A stretch of DNA of 64,000 nt, from positions 1-64,000 of the forward strand of contig QZDX01000021.1 of NCBI GenBank assembly GCA_009917555.1. The letters are read 5' to 3'. The DNA comes from a bacterium 1XD21-13. Lineage in GTDB: Bacteria; Bacillota; Clostridia; Lachnospirales; Lachnospiraceae. The position numbers and the translations under genes were made by a program. Under the pieces are notes generated by a model. The model had not been told where the DNA came from. It searched no databases and saw only the letters and a program-made list of their open reading frames with translations. Below, piece by piece: positions 16,056 to 25,429 of this stretch; within the stretch, counting starts at the first letter, position 1, and each line of letters starts with the position of its first letter.

Positions 16056-16520
16056 GTGAAAGAGGAAAAAGAACAGACGGTCATCGACAAGACATATTTA
16101 TTCCTTGAGAATTACCGTGAAATGGAACGGTATATCAATGATGCGGTGTCGGAAGTGTCGCAGATTCCGGATGCGGGCAGGTATAACATATCAGCAGAGC
16201 GGGCGTTCCTGCAATCAATAAGGGAGTGCAGGGCAGAGACGGTCATCCTGTTTGAACACTTGAAACAGGCTCTTGCATCGCTGAAAGAGGATGCAGAGGC
16301 AGCAGGTGAGGCATACAAGTATGAGGCACTTGAGGCGGTATATATTAAGGGCATGACATACGAGGAGGTTGTCAGAGAGACCGGATGCGGAAAGAACTCT
16401 CCAAAGAAGTGGTGCAAGGCAATGATTCCGAGGTTGGCAATAAAGTTGTTCGGTGCGAAAGCGTTAGAAAACGACGCAAATTGCATTGAAAATAAAAACA
16501 ATTTGAACAAAACGGGGTGA
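16056..16520 (+). CDS. ArpU/RinA-like late transcription regulator
   Basis: 154 aa, GTG start with GGAGGAATCGGC upstream. The C-terminal part has a sigma-4-like HTH: ALEAVYIKGMTYEEVVRETG then CGKNSPKKWCKAMIPRLAI. This build (helical N-terminus, Y-x-x-G-M-T-Y-E-E HTH) and the position directly before HNH and terminase are those of phage late-gene activators of the ArpU/RinA type. The tandem repeat at 16515 lies exactly downstream and could be its binding region. Confidence 0.75.
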   Translation: MKEEKEQTVIDKTYLFLENYREMERYINDAVSEVSQIPDAGRYNISAERAFLQSIRECRAETVILFEHLKQALASLKEDAEAAGEAYKYEALEAVYIKGMTYEEVVRETGCGKNSPKKWCKAMIPRLAIKLFGAKALENDANCIENKNNLNKTG

Positions 16521-16570
16521 AAAGCGAGTGAAAACAGGGTGAAAAAGGGGGTCAAAAGTGGGTGAACACA
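16515..16570. repeat. Five tandem ~11-bp repeats (GGGTGAAAANN), iteron-like
   Basis: Successive units GGGTGAAAAGC, GAGTGAAAACA, GGGTGAAAAAGG, GGGTCAAAAGT and GGGTGAACACA begin around 16515 and repeat every 11-12 bp, one helical turn. They start within the last codons of the ArpU/RinA-like gene and run into the gap before HNH and terminase. Such an array could bind the late regulator or the small terminase (packaging start), or be an origin. Confidence 0.65.
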
Positions 16571-16616
16571 AGGCGATTCAAATGTGTTATTGTGGTAGGG
16601 TGAACAGTTGAGACGA

Positions 16617-16646
16617 GCGATTGCAGAGATGCAGTCGCTTTTTTCT
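16617..16646 (+). terminator. Rho-independent terminator before the packaging module
   Basis: GCGATTGC (16617-16624), loop AGAGAT, GCAGTCGC (16631-16638), then TTTTTTC. It lies between the regulator gene and HNH, so late genes need either a new promoter or antitermination. Confidence 0.75.
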
Positions 16647-16753
16647 TGCCTGTTTGCCCTCCTGTTATATGCGGGCAGCAGGGCGCAGTGATGCGGTCTA
16701 TTGCCCGCCTCTCAAAAGCAGAGACAGGAGCAGGAACAAAGGGAGGAGGATGG

Positions 16754-17308
16754 ATGATGCTGCTGAAATCATGCAGGTGTGGAAAGCTGATTCCTCAATC
16801 ACTCAAGATGTGTGAGGACTGCGAGCGGAGGCAGCAGTCAAGGTATGTGGTGTACAACAATACACGCAGAGACCAGAGGGCAGCAGAGTTCTATATATCA
16901 AGGGAGTGGAGGGCATTACGTCCGGTCATCATGAGTGTTTATGACCATGTGGATATATACGCATTGTATGTCCTGCATGAATTGAAAACGCTTGAGGAAT
17001 CCGACCCGATACATCACATCGTGGAACTTGAGGAGGACTGGGAGCAGAGGTTGAACCCTATGAACTTGATACCGCTCAAACACGAGACACACAGCACCAT
17101 CACAGCACTATATAAACAAAGCAACGCAAGCATGAGAGCAACACAGAAACGGTTGAGGTCACTGATTGAATACCATTTCCGAGAGGCAGGGGGGTATGAA
17201 AAAGTTTTGAGTGACGCTTTTCTAGTCACGCCCCCTCTTTTGCTTGGAGAAAACTCCCCACGGAAATTTCAGCAGACAGGGGATTGCCGGAGGGGTGTCA
17301 GAATGTGA
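16754..17308 (+). CDS. HNH endonuclease
   Basis: About 184 aa. N-terminal CRCGKLIPQSLKMCEDC is a two-Cys-pair zinc site, followed by RDQRAAEFYISREWRALR, the usual lead into phage HNH domains. IHHIVELEEDWEQRLNP then NLIPLKHETH gives the His-His, Asn and His of the motif. Phage HNH proteins next to the terminase help DNA cleavage at packaging. Start 16754 follows GGGAGGAGG; an adjacent ATG at 16757 is equally possible. The frame is open upstream without support. Confidence 0.88.
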   Translation: MMLLKSCRCGKLIPQSLKMCEDCERRQQSRYVVYNNTRRDQRAAEFYISREWRALRPVIMSVYDHVDIYALYVLHELKTLEESDPIHHIVELEEDWEQRLNPMNLIPLKHETHSTITALYKQSNASMRATQKRLRSLIEYHFREAGGYEKVLSDAFLVTPPLLLGENSPRKFQQTGDCRRGVRM

Positions 17309-17352
17309 CACAAAACCGTTGAACGCCGGACGGAAAGGGGGTTGACGTTGCT

Positions 17353-17895
17353 ATGGCAGGACAGAGACAGCCCACGGATTTGGTGGTCATGAAAGGCAAA
17401 AAACACCTCACAAAAGCGGAGATTGAGGCAAGGAAAAACGCCGAGGTCGTCGCCCCGAATGACAAGGTCAAGCCTCCGGCATACCTAACACCGGAACTCA
17501 AGAAGAAATTCCGGAAACTGGCGAAAGAACTGCTTGAAATCAAACTGATTGCGAATGTCGATTGTGATGCACTGGGGAGGCTGCTGATTGCACAGGAACA
17601 ATTCCTAGAAATCACGGCGCAGATAAGGGGAACGCCGTTGATGTTGGACGTTCCGGTTTATGAGACAAGGACAAATCCGGACACGGGAAAAAAAGAGCAG
17701 GTACAGGTCGGAACAAGGCAGGTCGTGAACGGGGAGCGTGAGCGTCTCATGATAATACAAGACCGCTGCATGAAACAGTGTCGGCAGGGGGCAAGCGATT
17801 TCGGGATGACCGTGTCGAGCCGTTGCCGTTTGGTCGTTCCGAAAGTGGAAAAGGAAAAACCGGAAAACAAGTTCAGCAAGTACGCTAACGCATAA
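17353..17895 (+). CDS. P27-family terminase small subunit
   Basis: 180 aa. MAGQRQPTDLVVMKGKKHLT is the typical P27 opening ('G-R-x-P-x-x-L-x-x-x-x-G-x-x-H-L'). PPAYLTPELKKKFRKLAKEL follows, with a helical core and a basic C-terminus. It would recognise phage DNA and hand it to the large subunit. The stop overlaps the terL start (TAATG). Confidence 0.9.
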   Translation: MAGQRQPTDLVVMKGKKHLTKAEIEARKNAEVVAPNDKVKPPAYLTPELKKKFRKLAKELLEIKLIANVDCDALGRLLIAQEQFLEITAQIRGTPLMLDVPVYETRTNPDTGKKEQVQVGTRQVVNGERERLMIIQDRCMKQCRQGASDFGMTVSSRCRLVVPKVEKEKPENKFSKYANA

Positions 17896-19688
17896 TGGCG
17901 AAAACGGAGCGCATCACCGACCGATGCACACAATACGCCCTTGATGTCACAGCGGGGCGCATCACCGCAGGGGAACTTGTGAGACTGGCATGTCAGAGGC
18001 ATCTTGATGACATTGAAAAGTCAAAGGCTGCACCGTACAGATACTATTTTGACGTTGAACAGTCCGAGAAAATCATCAATTTTGCGGAGGAACTCACCAT
18101 TGCGGAGGGCGAGGAGCAGGAAAGCGTCACGGCGTACCCGTTCCAGTGTTTCATTTTGGGGTCGCTCAATGGGTGGAGGACAAAGGAAAAAGGTTACAGA
18201 CGGTTCAGAACGTCCTATGTGCAGTTAGGCAGACAGAACGGAAAGTCATTTCTCAACGGGATTTTGGCTGCATTTTACGGCAATTTTGACGGCTACAAGT
18301 ACGGGAAAATATACTGCACAGCCACAAAGCAGGAGCAGGCAAACATCGTATGGAAAGAAATTGTAAAATTCATCAATTCGGACGAGGATTTGTCGGAGTG
18401 GTTCAAGGTACATGAACACAACTACACAATAGACTGTCTGTTCACACATTCAGAAATCAAAGCCCTGTCCGGAGACACGAAGTCACTGGACGGACACCGT
18501 GCGTATTTGGGAATCGTTGACGAGTATCACGCGCACAAAACAAATCAGATGTACAAACTGCTTGAGGGCGGTATCAAGAAACTCAAGTCGGCACTGATTT
18601 CAGTCATTACGACGGCGGGATTCGATTTGAAATCGCCCTGCTATAAATTATACGAATACTGCTGCAATCTCTTGAGGGGCGTGTTCGAGAATGACAGTCA
18701 GTTCGTGTACATCGCACAGATGGACGCAGAGGACGACTGGTACACGCCGGAAAACTGGATAAAAGCGAACCCGATTCTTGAGTTTGATGCGGATGCAATC
18801 GAGAACCTCATTCCGGTGGCACATACCGCCCGTGACATGGGCGGGGAGGATTTGCGGGATTTCCTTGTCAAGCAGTTAGACATGTGGATGCAATGGTCAA
18901 ATTCCATGTACATCAAGGAGATTGCAAAATGGAAAATGTGCGCCGTGTTGAAATCGCTGAAAGATTTCAAGGGGGCAAAGTGCTATGTCGGGGTTGACCT
19001 GTCATCCGGAGGGGATTTGACCTCAATCGCAATCATTATCCCGCACATGGTCGGCGATGTAAAAAAGTATTTTGTACATACACATTCATTCATACCAAAA
19101 TCACGGGTGGATGAACACATCAAGACTGACAAGATTCCTTATGACCTATGGATTGAAAAAGGTCTTGTGACGGTCACGGAAACACTGGGGGGAATCAAGA
19201 CAGATTATAAATACATCATCAAATACCTTGAGGAACTTGTGAAAGAGCATGACTTGAAACCGCAGTTGATTTGTTATGACCCGCATAATGCGTCGGCGTT
19301 CCTGTCAGACCTTGAGGCGTTGGGGTTCGATTCCGTGTCCGTGACACAGACGGCGAAAGAGTTGAACGATGCGACCGTCGATTTCAGACTGGAAATCCTT
19401 GCGGGCAACGTGGAGATTGAGGGTGTTGAGGTCGGAAAGGGAGACAAAAAGAAAGTCGTTCCGGTGGACGAACTGCTGACATGGTCAATCGCAAACGCAA
19501 AGACCATTTCCAACAATTACGGGGAAATCAAGATTGACAAGGACATCACGACAGACCGCATCGACCCGATTGACGCAATCATCGACGCATGGAAACCCGC
19601 AATGAAAGAGGAATACAAGCCGGACATTAACGAATCCGTGAATGACTGGCTTGAGCAATACAAGAAATATGTGAAAGGTGGTGAATAA
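17895..19688 (+). CDS. terL: Terminase large subunit
   Basis: 597 aa, HK97-type packaging motor. ATPase: Walker A-like LGRQNGKSFLNG near residues 110-121, Walker B YLGIVDEYH near 204-212. Nuclease: CYVGVDLSSGGDLTSIAI near 362 with the first catalytic Asp, and LICYDPHNASAF near 457. The full length and all motifs are present. It pairs with the P27 protein upstream and docks on the portal encoded next. Confidence 0.95.
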   Translation: MAKTERITDRCTQYALDVTAGRITAGELVRLACQRHLDDIEKSKAAPYRYYFDVEQSEKIINFAEELTIAEGEEQESVTAYPFQCFILGSLNGWRTKEKGYRRFRTSYVQLGRQNGKSFLNGILAAFYGNFDGYKYGKIYCTATKQEQANIVWKEIVKFINSDEDLSEWFKVHEHNYTIDCLFTHSEIKALSGDTKSLDGHRAYLGIVDEYHAHKTNQMYKLLEGGIKKLKSALISVITTAGFDLKSPCYKLYEYCCNLLRGVFENDSQFVYIAQMDAEDDWYTPENWIKANPILEFDADAIENLIPVAHTARDMGGEDLRDFLVKQLDMWMQWSNSMYIKEIAKWKMCAVLKSLKDFKGAKCYVGVDLSSGGDLTSIAIIIPHMVGDVKKYFVHTHSFIPKSRVDEHIKTDKIPYDLWIEKGLVTVTETLGGIKTDYKYIIKYLEELVKEHDLKPQLICYDPHNASAFLSDLEALGFDSVSVTQTAKELNDATVDFRLEILAGNVEIEGVEVGKGDKKKVVPVDELLTWSIANAKTISNNYGEIKIDKDITTDRIDPIDAIIDAWKPAMKEEYKPDINESVNDWLEQYKKYVKGGE

Positions 19689-19689
19689 A

Positions 19690-21096
19690 ATGAATCCGTT
19701 TCAGAGGCTTGCAAGCCGTTTCGTGAACTGGTGGAGGGGCGCACCGCAGGACACCGGAGGGGTGAGGACGCTGAACTCACAGTCTTTCCTTGAATCACTG
19801 GGATTGCGCCGGAAAAGGAAACCGACATCAGAGGTGACGTATTTCACATGCCTCAAGATGCTATCGGAGACGCTTGCGAAAATGCCTGTCAAATATTATC
19901 AGAAAACGGACAGGGGAATCGTGGAGGCAGAGCAGACGGAAACGTCAAAGCTGCTGACAAAGAGACCGAACCCGTTCATGACACCTACGGTATTTTGGAA
20001 CACCGTTGAAATGAACCGCAACCACTACGGGAACGCCTATGTGTACATGAGGAAAAAGTTCATCCGGAAACGGTATGGGGGAGAGTTCCGCATTATTGAC
20101 TTGTGGGTGATGCAGTCAAATTGTGTGCAGATAGTCGTCGATGATGCGGGGATATTCGCAGGGGTAGGGCGTTTGTGGTATGTCTACGCAGACCCGACAT
20201 CCGGCAGACAGTACGTTTTCAGCACCGACGAGGTGATGCACTTCAAGACATCATTCAGTTTTGACGGAATCACGGGATTGCCAGTGCAGCAGATATTGAG
20301 AGACACCGTGAGCGGGGCATCGGCATCACAGGAGTTCATGAACGGCATGTATGAGAGCGGGCTGACAGCAAAGGCGACGCTTGAATATACGGGGGAACTG
20401 AACGAGGGTGCGAAAGAGGCTCTCCGGAAGTCGTTCGAGGAGTTCGGCAGCGGGGCAAAGAACGTCGGGAAAATCCTGCCCGTGCCGTTGGGGATGAAAC
20501 TCACGCCCCTGGACATCAAGCTGACAGATTCACAGTTCTTTGAACTGAAAAAGTACACGGCGTTGCAGATTGCAGCAGCGTTCGGGGTGAAACCGAATCA
20601 GATTAACGATTATTCAAAGTCGTCTTATGCGAACAGTGAATTGCAGCAGTTGTCTTTCTATGTTGACACAGAACTTTTCGTTATAAAGCAGTACGAGGAG
20701 GAAATCAACTACAAGATGGAGACGGAGGAGGGGCAGGAATCCGGATTCTATTACAAATTCAATGAAAAGGTGCTTTTCCGGACGGATTCAAAGACACAAA
20801 TGGAATACCTAAAGAACGGCGTGGGAGGGTCAATCATCAAGCCCAACGAGGCGAGGAGGAGGCTTGACATGCCGGACGCAGAGGGAGGCGATGAACTGTT
20901 TGCGAACGGCAGCATCGTTCCGCTGACAATGGCGGGGGCAGCATATCAGAAAGGCGGTCAGACAGAGGCGACCGAAGAACCGGAGCAGCCGGAGGAGGAC
21001 GAACCGGACACGGGGCAACAGGAAACAGAGGAAACAGAAGAACCGGACGACACCGACGAGGGGCAGGACGGGGAAGAACAGGGAGGAGGTGAGTGA
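19690..21096 (+). CDS. Phage portal protein (HK97 type)
   Basis: 468 aa. VTYFTCLKMLSETLAKMPVK near the N-terminus and the later FGVKPNQINDYSKSSYANSE are typical for HK97-like portals, which form the dodecameric DNA channel. The last 60 residues are a highly acidic Glu/Gln/Thr-rich tail. ATG 19690 chosen; GTG 19678 is upstream in frame and overlaps terL. GGTGGTG serves as ribosome site. Confidence 0.93.
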   Translation: MNPFQRLASRFVNWWRGAPQDTGGVRTLNSQSFLESLGLRRKRKPTSEVTYFTCLKMLSETLAKMPVKYYQKTDRGIVEAEQTETSKLLTKRPNPFMTPTVFWNTVEMNRNHYGNAYVYMRKKFIRKRYGGEFRIIDLWVMQSNCVQIVVDDAGIFAGVGRLWYVYADPTSGRQYVFSTDEVMHFKTSFSFDGITGLPVQQILRDTVSGASASQEFMNGMYESGLTAKATLEYTGELNEGAKEALRKSFEEFGSGAKNVGKILPVPLGMKLTPLDIKLTDSQFFELKKYTALQIAAAFGVKPNQINDYSKSSYANSELQQLSFYVDTELFVIKQYEEEINYKMETEEGQESGFYYKFNEKVLFRTDSKTQMEYLKNGVGGSIIKPNEARRRLDMPDAEGGDELFANGSIVPLTMAGAAYQKGGQTEATEEPEQPEEDEPDTGQQETEETEEPDDTDEGQDGEEQGGGE

Positions 21097-21097
21097 A

Positions 21098-21913
21098 ATG
21101 GCACTGAAAAAGCGTTTTCATTTCACAAAAGAGAACAGGCGCACCAAAAAGACGGAAAATGTCGGGTATCTTGATTTCGCCGAGGGCGAGGAGCAGGGCA
21201 GGTGTACCTTGTACTTTTACGGAGACATCGTGTCGGCGACATGGCAGTCCATGTTTTACGAGGAGGACAAATGCCCGCAGGATATCGCCGATTTTCTCAA
21301 CCAGTTGGATGGTTACGAGGAAATCGACATCTATTTCAATTCCGGAGGCGGTGACGTGTTCGCAGGACTGGCAATCTACAACCAGTTGAGGCGGTACGTC
21401 GGACACAAGGTCGGATATGTGGACGGGATGGCAGCGTCCATCGCATCCGTCATCATGTTCGCATGTGACGAACTGCATTTTGCGACGGGCGCACAGGCGA
21501 TGATTCACAAGCCCTTGTGTATCACGATAGGAAATGCGGACGACCATGAGGAATCCATAAAGCAGTTGAACATGTGCGAGGATTCCATTCTTGACATCTA
21601 TGAGCAGCACACAAAGGACGGTGTGACAAGGGATGAACTCAAGGCTCTCATGGCAGCGGAGACGTGGTTCAACGGAGAAAAACTGGCAGAGTATTTCGAC
21701 GTTGAGGTCGAGGAACGGGCAGCAGTCGCAGCGTGTACGTCTGACTTTTTCGACAAATACACGAACACACCACAGCAGGTCGGGGAGACAGGCAGGACAG
21801 GAACGGACGACATCGTCGATGCGGTGATTGCGGAAATGCAGAACCGTGAGAACCGGAGAATCGAGGCAGAAAAGCAGGAGATTCTTGCGGATTTGGATTT
21901 ATACGGGATTTAA
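21098..21913 (+). CDS. ClpP-like prohead protease
   Basis: 271 aa. The S14/ClpP fold is clear: DIYFNSGGGDVFAGLAIYNQ (oxyanion loop), VDGMAASIASVI with the nucleophilic Ser near residue 113, and GAQAMIHKPLC with the catalytic His near 135. It would mature the capsid and scaffold. The C-terminus after about 210 is helical and may bind scaffold. ATG 21098 follows GGGAGGAGGTGAGTGAA; it overlaps the portal stop region. Confidence 0.92.
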   Translation: MALKKRFHFTKENRRTKKTENVGYLDFAEGEEQGRCTLYFYGDIVSATWQSMFYEEDKCPQDIADFLNQLDGYEEIDIYFNSGGGDVFAGLAIYNQLRRYVGHKVGYVDGMAASIASVIMFACDELHFATGAQAMIHKPLCITIGNADDHEESIKQLNMCEDSILDIYEQHTKDGVTRDELKALMAAETWFNGEKLAEYFDVEVEERAAVAACTSDFFDKYTNTPQQVGETGRTGTDDIVDAVIAEMQNRENRRIEAEKQEILADLDLYGI

Positions 21914-21935
21914 AAAATGGAGAGGAGAAAAAACC

Positions 21936-23165
21936 ATGAACAAAGAAATGCAGAAACTTTTGAGGCAAATCAATGACAAAAAGAACGAGGTCAAGAGCCT
22001 TGCCAATGACGGGAAACTTGACAAGGCGAGGGCAGCGAAAGAGGAACTCAAGGCGTTGCAGGAGAAATTTGACCTGCTTTTCGATTTGGACGAGGAGGAG
22101 CATGAGGAAATCGAGGACAAGGTCGGAAAGGGAACGGCAAAGGTCATCGGCGGTGAAAAGGCTGACAAAAAGAACCTTGTCAAGTCTTTCGTCAATATCG
22201 TCAAAGCCGGATTCCTGCATGTAGAGCCGGACGAGGCAGACGTGAAAGTCTACAAGGACGCACTGACCTCCGACGCAACGCCGAACGACGAGGGGCAGCA
22301 GGGCATCGGGGTGACGATTCCGGAGGACATCAGAACGGACATCATCGAGTTGCGCCGTTCCGCTGACAACCTTGAGCAGTATGTCAACGTGGAGGGAGTG
22401 ACCACAAAGACGGGAACGAGGAACATTGAGGTCGATGCGGAATCCACACCGTTTGACAACGTGGACGAGGCTGCGGATTTTCCGGAAATGGACGAACCCG
22501 TTTTCGAGCCTATCGAATACAAGGTCAAGAAAAAGGGTGGAATCCTCAAGATGACCGCCGAACTGCTTGAGGACACGGCAGCCAACATCATGGCATACAT
22601 CAACAAGTGGATTGCAAAAAAGACAAAGGCGACCCGCAATGCGATGATTCTGAAAGTGCTGAACACCATGACGGCAGGGAAAGAGGTGGTCGTCTCCAAC
22701 CTTGACAGCCTCAAGGACATTTTCAACGAACTGCTTGACCCCGCAGTCGCAGCGACCTCCATCGTCATCACGAATCAGAGCGGATTCAATTACCTTGACA
22801 AGCTGAAAGATTCGGACGGCAATTACATCTTGCAGAAAGACCCGACGTTGCAGACAAAGGGAAAGCTGCTTTTCGGGGAATACCCGATTGTGAAACTGTC
22901 AAAAAAGACGCTGAAATCAAAGCAGATTCTTGCAGAGGACGGAACGACGGTCACAGGGTACAAGCATCCTGTTTTCTGCGGTGACTTGAAAGAGGCAATC
23001 ACGCTTTTTGACCGGAACGTGCTGACCATCGACATCAACGACAAAGGTTCGGGGATGTGGGAAAAGGACTTGACCGGAATCAAGGTGCGTGACCGTTTTG
23101 ACGTGCAGCCCGTTGACAAGGGGGCGGTCATCAAGGGAGAAATCACGGAGGTCGTGAACGGGTAG
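21936..23165 (+). CDS. HK97-family major capsid protein with N-terminal delta domain
   Basis: 409 aa. Residues 1-100 are a charged coiled coil (MNKEMQKLLRQINDKKNEVK...), the scaffold-like delta domain removed by the protease. The rest has the HK97 fold signs: GVTIPEDIRTDIIELRRSA, a P-domain helix around YINKWIAKKTKATRNAMILK, and the end VVNG. GAGAGGAG lies 11 nt before the ATG. A 7-bp GC hairpin follows the gene and may stabilise its mRNA. Confidence 0.93.
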   Translation: MNKEMQKLLRQINDKKNEVKSLANDGKLDKARAAKEELKALQEKFDLLFDLDEEEHEEIEDKVGKGTAKVIGGEKADKKNLVKSFVNIVKAGFLHVEPDEADVKVYKDALTSDATPNDEGQQGIGVTIPEDIRTDIIELRRSADNLEQYVNVEGVTTKTGTRNIEVDAESTPFDNVDEAADFPEMDEPVFEPIEYKVKKKGGILKMTAELLEDTAANIMAYINKWIAKKTKATRNAMILKVLNTMTAGKEVVVSNLDSLKDIFNELLDPAVAATSIVITNQSGFNYLDKLKDSDGNYILQKDPTLQTKGKLLFGEYPIVKLSKKTLKSKQILAEDGTTVTGYKHPVFCGDLKEAITLFDRNVLTIDINDKGSGMWEKDLTGIKVRDRFDVQPVDKGAVIKGEITEVVNG

Positions 23166-23173
23166 GAATGAGC

Positions 23174-23192
23174 GGGGCGGGATGACCGCCCC
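23174..23192 (+). other. Hairpin after the capsid gene
   Basis: GGGGCGG (23174-23180), loop GATGA, CCGCCCC (23186-23192), with no T-run. Probably mRNA 3'-end stabilisation or partial attenuation between the abundant capsid and the low-abundance connector genes. Confidence 0.6.
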
Positions 23193-23213
23193 TGCATGAA
23201 AGCAGGTGAGGGC

Positions 23214-23522
23214 ATGACGGACGAGGAAAAAAAGGAATACAGAGCGGAAATGATTGAACTCTGCAAAGAGTATTGCCATATAGACTATGACGACGACGCT
23301 GAAATCGTTGCGTTGATGTTCGACACCACGATGGAGGACATGGAGAACTTGATTCCGTCGTTTGACAGGTACGCAATGACAAGCCGTCAAAGGCTGCTTG
23401 CATGTATTTCCACGAAAGAACTTTATGACCACCGTGAGGAGTATCAGAAAGAGACAAGGACACTCACGAACGCCGTTTCCTCCATGTTGCTGAAAGAGAT
23501 TTACGGAGGAGGGAACGCATGA
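23214..23522 (+). CDS. Head-tail connector (gp6-like)
   Basis: 102 aa, acidic and helical; the order MCP, connector, closure, gp10 is that of HK97-like phages. Features: EKKEYRAEMIELCKEYCHID, DRYAMTSRQRLLACISTKEL. Small proteins here form the adaptor ring under the portal. ATG 23214 preferred, with AGGTGAGGGC upstream. Assigned mainly by position. Confidence 0.7.
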   Translation: MTDEEKKEYRAEMIELCKEYCHIDYDDDAEIVALMFDTTMEDMENLIPSFDRYAMTSRQRLLACISTKELYDHREEYQKETRTLTNAVSSMLLKEIYGGGNA

Positions 23523-23836
23523 CCGGACGGATAAAGGTGATAAGGAAAAAGACAGAGGTTGTTGACGGCAGGAGGCAGCAGGTGTCATCGACGTTCTATG
23601 AATGTTGGTGTGAGGTTCAAGACCTTGCAACAAATGAAAAGTATACCGCATTACAGACCGGACTTGAAAACACGATTGTTTTTAAAGTTCGGAACTGTAA
23701 AAAGATTGAGGAAATCAGACTGAACTTGAAAGAGTTCTATGCGGAGTACAAGGGAACGGAGTTCAAGATTTATAATGCGTCACCGATGGTCTCCGACAAC
23801 CGGAGGGTGCTGCTGAAATGCCGTGCGGGTGCATAG
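23519..23836 (+). CDS. Head closure / stopper protein
   Basis: 105 aa, beta-rich. MTGRIKVIRKKTEVVDGRRQ and YECWCEVQDLATNEKYTALQ match the general pattern of phage head-tail joining proteins (SPP1 gp16-like), with the end YNASPMVSDNRRVLLKC. ATG overlaps the upstream stop. Position supports the call. Confidence 0.75.
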   Translation: MTGRIKVIRKKTEVVDGRRQQVSSTFYECWCEVQDLATNEKYTALQTGLENTIVFKVRNCKKIEEIRLNLKEFYAEYKGTEFKIYNASPMVSDNRRVLLKCRAGA

Positions 23837-23865
23837 TGTCATAATCTGACACCGGAGGCGATGGA

Positions 23866-24315
23866 ATGAGGATTGAAATGGAGTTCGAGGGGCTTGAGGA
23901 ACTTGTAAAGGCGTTTGAAAAGGCAGCAAGCGACGACGCAATCAGAGCCACAAACAAAAAGATTGTCGAGAGGGCGCAGCCGATAGTCAAACGGATAATG
24001 TCGGGGAAAGTTCCGAAGTCTGCGGACATATCAAAGAGCGGACGGGGGTTCGGCTCAAAGTCGAGCGTATCGTCTCACGCAGCCGACAGTGTGCCAATCG
24101 GGAAAATATCAATAAAGGACACCGGAGCATCGGCAGAGGTCGGATGGGATAAGTCCGACCGGAGCGAGCATTTTTATGTGAAGTTCATAAACTGGGGAAC
24201 AATCTACCAACCGCCGAGGGAGTTCATCTTTGCGTCGGGGCGGGAGGCAGACGGCGAGTTGCAGAAAATCGCCGAACAGGAATATCAATCATTTTTAGAC
24301 AACACAGTGGGGTGA
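23866..24315 (+). CDS. HK97 gp10-like tail-component protein
   Basis: 149 aa. Start MRIEMEFEGLEELVKAFEKA is the standard opening of the HK97-gp10 family, followed by KKIVERAQPIVKRIMSGKVP and, near the C-terminus, NWGTIYQPPREFI with the conserved 'G-x-x-x-x-P-x-x-F-I'. It takes part in neck or tail assembly. Confidence 0.88.
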   Translation: MRIEMEFEGLEELVKAFEKAASDDAIRATNKKIVERAQPIVKRIMSGKVPKSADISKSGRGFGSKSSVSSHAADSVPIGKISIKDTGASAEVGWDKSDRSEHFYVKFINWGTIYQPPREFIFASGREADGELQKIAEQEYQSFLDNTVG

Positions 24316-24320
24316 TAAGC

Positions 24321-24683
24321 ATGGGAAACAGTCCGGACATCATAAAAGACGCATCCGAGACCCTAAAGCCTGTCAGCGGACGGGGAATCACGGTGATGCA
24401 GGGATGGTATGACAAGGACATCAAGGCGTGTCATGTGACCTTGTGGGATTTAGGAGAGACGGACGACAATTTCTCCGACGATGACGCAGAGGGCGTGACG
24501 TTATCCGTGCAGGTCACAATTTTTTCACAAGAGGACGAGGTGGAACTGGCAAGAGAAATCAAACGCCTCATGAAATCGGACGGATTCTCTTTCGAGGGCA
24601 GGAACGGAGACGATTCAGAGCCGGAGGACGGAATCTATATGAAAGCACAGAGATTCTCAAAATTTTATGAAAGCGAGGAATGA
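24321..24683 (+). CDS. Tail terminator / completion protein
   Basis: 120 aa, alpha/beta. LKPVSGRGITVMQGWYDKDI and LSVQVTIFSQEDEVELAREI match the general look of small tail-completion proteins, and it lies between gp10 and the tail tube as expected. ATG 24321 is preferred to the overlapping GTG 24312. Assigned by position and size. Confidence 0.7.
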   Translation: MGNSPDIIKDASETLKPVSGRGITVMQGWYDKDIKACHVTLWDLGETDDNFSDDDAEGVTLSVQVTIFSQEDEVELAREIKRLMKSDGFSFEGRNGDDSEPEDGIYMKAQRFSKFYESEE

Positions 24684-24685
24684 CA

Positions 24686-25399
24686 ATGGAAGAAACAAGA
24701 ACGAAAATCAGCGAGACCGTGGAAAAGATTGTCCGGAGCAGGACATGCGGTTGCAAGGATTTGTATGCTGCGGTTGTTTTGCAGAACACGGCGACGCAGT
24801 ATGTGGCAGGAACGCCGAGGAAACTGTCAAGGATGGTGAAAGCCAAGATTGATGAAAAATGGAGTTCCGAAAAGATTTACTCCGACGACGAGACGGAGGA
24901 GGTCATCACAGCCTATGAGGGAACGGATGTGGAACTGGAGGTCAATGCCCTTGCACCGCAGGACAGGGCGTTCCTGTTCGGGCAGCGGTATGAAAAAGGC
25001 TACCTTGTAAAGACATCCAACGACATGGCACCGGAGGTCGCTATCGGATGGCGTGAAAGAAAGCTGAACGGAAAATACGAGTTCAAATGGCTTTTTGTCG
25101 GAAAGTTTGCAGAAGGCATCAGCGACGAGGCAAACACCAAAGAGGGAAAACTGTCTCCGACCACAAAGAGCATCAAGGGGTCATTCTATGAGCGCAGCCT
25201 TGACAACCAGTATGAGATTTCCGTTGACGAATCGAACCTCATTGACGAGTACACGGACGCAAAGACGGCACTTGCGAACTGGTTCTCTGCGGTGCAGGAA
25301 TATCCGGACAGCGTTGAAAACGCAGGAGACGGAACGGAGGACGGCAGCGGAGACGGCACAGAGGGAAATACCGGAGACGGAACAACCGAGCAGCAGTAA
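24686..25399 (+). CDS. Major tail (tube) protein, phi13 family
   Basis: 237 aa. CGCKDLYAAVVLQNTATQYV opens like phi13-type major tail proteins, and the middle has GTDVELEVNALAPQDRAFLF and EVAIGWRERKLNGKYEFKW, both typical. The C-terminus ends in a Gly/Asp/Thr repeat tail (GDGTEDGSGDGTEGNTG). It forms the tube of the long tail. A second ATG two codons upstream (24680) is possible. Confidence 0.88.
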   Translation: MEETRTKISETVEKIVRSRTCGCKDLYAAVVLQNTATQYVAGTPRKLSRMVKAKIDEKWSSEKIYSDDETEEVITAYEGTDVELEVNALAPQDRAFLFGQRYEKGYLVKTSNDMAPEVAIGWRERKLNGKYEFKWLFVGKFAEGISDEANTKEGKLSPTTKSIKGSFYERSLDNQYEISVDESNLIDEYTDAKTALANWFSAVQEYPDSVENAGDGTEDGSGDGTEGNTGDGTTEQQ

Positions 25400-25429
25400 A
25401 AAGAGACCACATAACAGGAGGGAAATTCA

